Part shown: in pieces, positions 60,322-64,000 of the stretch | How the letters are laid out: each line of letters begins with the position of its first letter | Position numbering within the stretch: the first letter of the stretch is position 1 | NCBI GenBank assembly: GCA_015956445.1 | Contig: WIUZ02000005.1 | Coordinates: 1,612,001 to 1,676,000, forward strand | Source of the DNA: Thelephora terrestris | Taxonomy: Eukaryota > Basidiomycota > Agaricomycetes > Thelephorales > Thelephoraceae | Reading direction: 5' to 3' | DNA: 64,000 bases | The notes under the pieces: generated by a model | What the model was told of the DNA's origin: nothing | The model's input: only the letters and a program-made list of their open reading frames with translations | Databases searched by the model: none | Program-made: the position numbers and the translations under genes

Positions 60322-60493
60322 AAATCTAGCACGGTGAAGCTTGCAGTCACGCACGACTTGGACAATCCAGAGGTGCGCCGATCACTTGGCGCCAGTTACC
60401 CCCGCTTGACCTCAGTGGATGATGCTGCCTCGTTCCCGTTAAACTAATCAGTGACGACGACGACGACAGCGACAGACGACGCAGCATCTGGCA

Positions 60494-61795
60494 ATGGCTT
60501 TCGGTTTGCGTATTCTTTGGTCCGCGCTGTACGGAATCGCAGGGTATTTCTTTTACTTTCCGCCAGCGCATCCGACGTATCTTACGAATCAACAGGGCAT
60601 CTACAATCATCCAAATCTTGCTCTTCTTGCCATTAACACTCGTGACATTGTCTACGAACGCGTTCCTGCTCCTTTCGCTCTTGTATCTAATCCACTCGCT
60701 CATTCATGGAAGTCTACTGTTGTTCTGGGGGAATCCGGCGCTACCGTTCCTTCAAACTCCCACTCACATCTTCCTCCTCCTGCTCTCTTTCAATATCCTT
60801 TCGCAAGAGCTAAGTCCCTGGCTGACCCTTTCGGCCGATTGGTGGGGCAAGATCCTCCGATTTTCGAGTCCGGGATTCATTATCATCGAATCCTTGTCAA
60901 GTCTGGTCGTTGCGCAACACTTGGGAAGAGCAGGGAAGAATTTGGTCGAGGAACGCGAAGGTGCTCAGTTTGGTCTACTAATCGCAACCGCCGTCGCCTA
61001 TGTTGCCTCCGCGGTGTCTATTGTTTGGGTGAGTGGATCACTGTTCCAATTCGGATCCGCTCTCTTAAAGAAACGCGCCTCGGCAGTCATATCCAACCGC
61101 TGCTGATAGCCCTTTGACCTCAACTCTTTTGGGTGTGGCAATCACCGCATTCGTTTTCTTGAGTTTTATTGGGTTTAGTCTCAGGCGTACCAACATCATT
61201 GAATCCTCGGGGTTGGCTCTGTTCTTGGCCTACAATTTCTGGCTCTGCGGTTTTGATTCTGAATCATTCACAAACCCATCCTCTGCATAGTAAGTCCCAT
61301 CATTCCAAATATCTGGACGGTTCCTCACCTGCTCTTAGCACTGCCCCGCCGTTACTGGGGAACATCAAGATCCTGCCTTCCATCCAGAATTTGATCAATT
61401 TCATCACGAATACGCTACCCAAACCGGTGCTTGTCGCACTTGTGTATCGACTTGTCGTCCTCAACCTGGCCTTCCAAATCCTCCCTACCATCGGAGCAGA
61501 TAGCTGGGAGACAGAGGTTGGTGTTGATGATAGCTGGGGGGATCGACCGACCTCCGCTTTAGCGCATCTACTATTGACGTATCGCCAATCCATCATGATC
61601 ATGGTATATTCGCATCTGTTGTGTGCGTTCCCTTGTCTGGCTTGACCTAGTGTGATTCTAACCCCTTGAGCCACAGTGTTAGACTATTCTTCGCACGTTT
61701 GGTGGAGATGGATGAGCGTCTTCTTCACTCTACTGCTGTGGGCTGTAGAACTGACCGTCAGCAAAGACGGGGAGGATTCTCTGAAGGTCGAGTGA
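60494..61795 (+). CDS. ICE2: ICE2-family ER membrane protein
   Basis: A polytopic ER membrane protein needed in yeast for ER inheritance and phospholipid balance. It begins MAFGLRILWSALYGIAG; the first intron joins to LLFLPLTLVTLSTNAFLLLS. Membrane helices follow (HIFLLLLSFNILSQ, GFIIIESLSSLVVAQHLGRA, FGLLIATAVAYVASAVSIVW). Family blocks are RRTNIIESSGLALFLAYNFW, LINFITNTLPKPVLVALVYR, ILPTIGADSWETE, and the end LDYSSHVWWRWMSVFFTLLL with SKDGEDSLKVE. Introns are short, and all exon joins keep the frame. A 172-base spacer separates it from the divergent pseudouridine gene. Confidence 0.92.
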
Positions 61796-62692
61796 CCGTC
61801 ACTGTTAGCGGATTACTGGTGAGAAACCAATTAAATTACTTCCGCTCAATAGAACTGGTATTCTTACCGGTAGTCATAGCCTGTGCTCACTCCTGTTTGG
61901 TATCGGATATATCTTCGCAGAAATGTGATTTGCGGACTCACGAGATCAAGAAAGAAAGTCATTTGTCATAAGTCGTGACAGACCTAACACCATCGTGCGA
62001 GGCAAGTGCTTAACATGATATCCTAGAACTCGTTGGGCGATGAAGACCTGGGGAACTCTGCCAGTGAGTCCCGTGCTACTGTAAATTTACCTCAGCAGTT
62101 GTAGGCTATTTCTGGCGCCACGTGTTTGGCATCCGTCGAGCTCACGCGCCCAATATCAACTATGGCCAGGATTACCGCGCACGAGTTTCTGGTGTTATGA
62201 AGTGTATCTTCCCACGTTGGGGTTGCCCAGACCACATTGTTGTAAATCCCTTGCGAACTTCGTGATTGCCCAGATGTTTTGTCTCCACGACTTTCATTAA
62301 TAATTCCTTGCCTTTGACCCGATCGGGACTGGCGCGGCGGCCTTAACCACTTGCTTCCCTGGCGATTGTTTCTGCATGAAAAAAATGCCCCTCCACACTC
62401 GGCTCAGCGTCGGTGTATGCCAATTGATCGAGAGTCGCTCCGGATTACCACCTTCCGGATACGGCTTCCCTCATTTCGTTGGTATAACGCCGCAATACAA
62501 AGGCGTTCAGATTCAATGGTGCAGGCACCTTGCCTGACCAGCTCTAACATGTGGTCCAGGATATGTGAGGTGCAGGCTCCGGCACGGACGTCGCACCTCT
62601 TACAGACCTTGGTTCTATTGGTACCCTCCTCGCCCTCCGTTTTGTGTTTCCTTCTGTACTCTGCTCACGGGCCACAATAGTGCCCTGTCGCA
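61796..62692. other. ICE2-GH16 spacer
   Basis: About 900 bases without a gene I can support. It carries the ICE2 3' end and presumably the glucanase promoter. Only short frames without domain signals are seen. Confidence 0.35.
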
Positions 62693-64000
62693 ATGCACTC
62701 CTTACTTCTCATACTAGCCGCTCTCCCACTCACATCATTCGCCCTGGTGATCAATGACTTCCGGTACGAATTAGAAGCATCCGCTAACGAAAACGGGACG
62801 ACATCGAACATGTACTGGCTGCAAGACACATACGAAGGCGCTTCGTTCTTTGAGTATGCAGAGGCTCTCACATTTTTCTTTCTTCGTGCATTGAGCCAGC
62901 GGCAGTGAATGGGATTTTTTCTCCGGTCCTGATCCAACCCACGGAAATGTGGCTTACCAGACGAAGGAAAACTCTCAGGATCTGGCGTACGTGGATGGAG
63001 ACGGTAGCGCCGTCTTGAGGGTGGATAACAAGAGCAGCGTCCCCCCTGGTGGTCAACGCAGATCGTATGTCGCCTCCATCCACAGTGGCCAATGCCATTG
63101 AATAGCGCTCATTGTCCCTGGATAGCGTTCGCATAAGCAGCAAAGCCTCGTACAATGGTGGCCTCTTCATTGGCGATTTCAGCGAGTTCGCCTATGGGCC
63201 ATCTGTGTGGCCCGCCTTCTGGGGTGAGAACCATAGATTACGTTACGCGAGGAATATTGTATTGACGCTCCGTTTCCACAGCTGTTGGGTATTCTTTGAA
63301 CCTTATCTCGGTTCATGACATTGGAGACTAACCAAGTGCTAGCCCCTCGTGGCCACAGGGAGGGGAGGTCGACATCATTGAGCACGTCAACAATGATCAG
63401 TCTAACCAAATCACCCTCCACACCGGAAGTGAGGCTGTATGCAAGATCGGACCCGGTGCAAACTTCGACGGAAATGTGCTTGGCAATGATTGTAGGAGCG
63501 GAGCCGGAAGTAACAACGGGTGCGGCATCAAAGCGTTTGATGGAAGCGCTGGCTCGCCGTTCAACGCCGGTGGAGGGGGTGTAGTCGTTACGCTCTGGGA
63601 CGAGACGGAGCTCTCCTTTTGGATGTTTGCCCGTGACAAAATCCCTCAGGATATCCTCGACGGATCCCCTGATCCGGGCAGTTGGGGGACTCCAATCGCC
63701 AGCTGGACGAACCAATCTTGTGACATCCAAAACGCATTCCGGGATATGCAGTGTAGGCTTTGTCGGCCTCTTTCCCCTCGAATGCGATGTTGAAACCTCT
63801 TTCCTCTCGCCTTTTCTAGTGGTTATAAACATCACCATCTGCGGCGACTGGGCTGGAGCTGCTTACGATAGCGGTGGATTTCCAGGAACTTGCGCGGACG
63901 CTGTTGCGGACCCATCCAACTATGACAGTACGACACCTCTCTCTCTCTTTGCGCTGGTTACCGCTCACTCGGACTTCATAGATGCTTTGATCAGAGTCAA
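62693..64000 (+). CDS. glycoside hydrolase family 16 endo-beta-glucanase (partial, runs off the right end)
   Basis: A secreted enzyme acting on beta-1,3(1,4)-glucans. The signal peptide is MHSLLLILAALPLTSFA, then LVINDFRYELEASANENGTT. Later exons give DFFSGPDPTHGNVAYQ, YVDGDGSAVLRVDNKS, SVRISSKASYNGGLFIGDFS, and FGPSVWPAFW-like residues. The catalytic motif GEVDIIEHVNN carries the nucleophile and acid-base glutamates in the E-x-D-x-x-E pattern. CGIKAFDGSAGSPFNAGGGG, SWGTPIASWTNQSCD and ITICGDWAGAAYDSGGFPGTC follow. The window ends before the stop. The gene has many introns and is single-domain so far. It may remodel the fungal wall or degrade plant glucan; the sequence does not decide. Confidence 0.92.

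Overview
The window is nuclear DNA of a filamentous basidiomycete, most likely an Agaricomycete. Genes are dense and sit on both strands. They are broken by many 45-75 base introns, mostly GT-AG with a CTGAC/CTAAC-like branch site. The protein families are those of mushroom-forming fungi: large STAND/NLR-like proteins, a basidiomycete-type BCK1 kinase, ICE2, and a fused pseudouridine-degrading enzyme. I see no rRNA, tRNA, CRISPR array or recognisable transposon.

Layout. The left edge (1-240) holds a scrambled partial duplicate of an importin-alpha gene, and the 3' end of NLR-like gene A (36-2977, minus) has run into it. A gene-poor stretch with degenerate repeats follows. Then come the intact importin alpha (minus), the proteasome subunit RPN2 (minus), COX13 (plus), a small secreted or GPI-type protein (minus), ribulose-phosphate 3-epimerase (plus), a rhomboid protease (minus) and an ankyrin + DIL protein (minus). 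From 20 to 35 kb lie RRP15, GID8, the BCK1-type MAPKKK, mitoribosomal mS35 (minus), a CXXC zinc protein, an IQ-motif protein (minus), a short acidic orphan and septin CDC3.

From 35 to 47 kb lie the MTR10/transportin-3 karyopherin, succinyl-CoA ligase alpha, an acyl-CoA-binding ankyrin protein, mitoribosomal bS16m (minus), NudC (minus), a PIAS/SIZ SUMO ligase and the ADP/ATP carrier. NLR-like genes B and C (plus) follow, flanking an IRC3-type mitochondrial helicase. The right end holds a pseudouridine glycosidase-kinase fusion (minus), ICE2, and a GH16 glucanase that runs off the window.

Most genes are housekeeping: protein import and turnover, mitochondrial energy metabolism and translation, cell-wall signalling and cytoskeleton. 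The accessory content is the three NLR-like paralogues. They share an N-terminal helical domain, an NB-ARC/NACHT-like ATPase, a TPR-type C-terminus, an identical intron pattern and, most strikingly, an 11-base microexon between the N-terminal part and the ATPase. Together with the importin-alpha rearrangement that supplied a new C-terminus to copy A, this is the most unusual content here. Protein models were spliced by eye, so exact ends of exons without strong homology are approximate.
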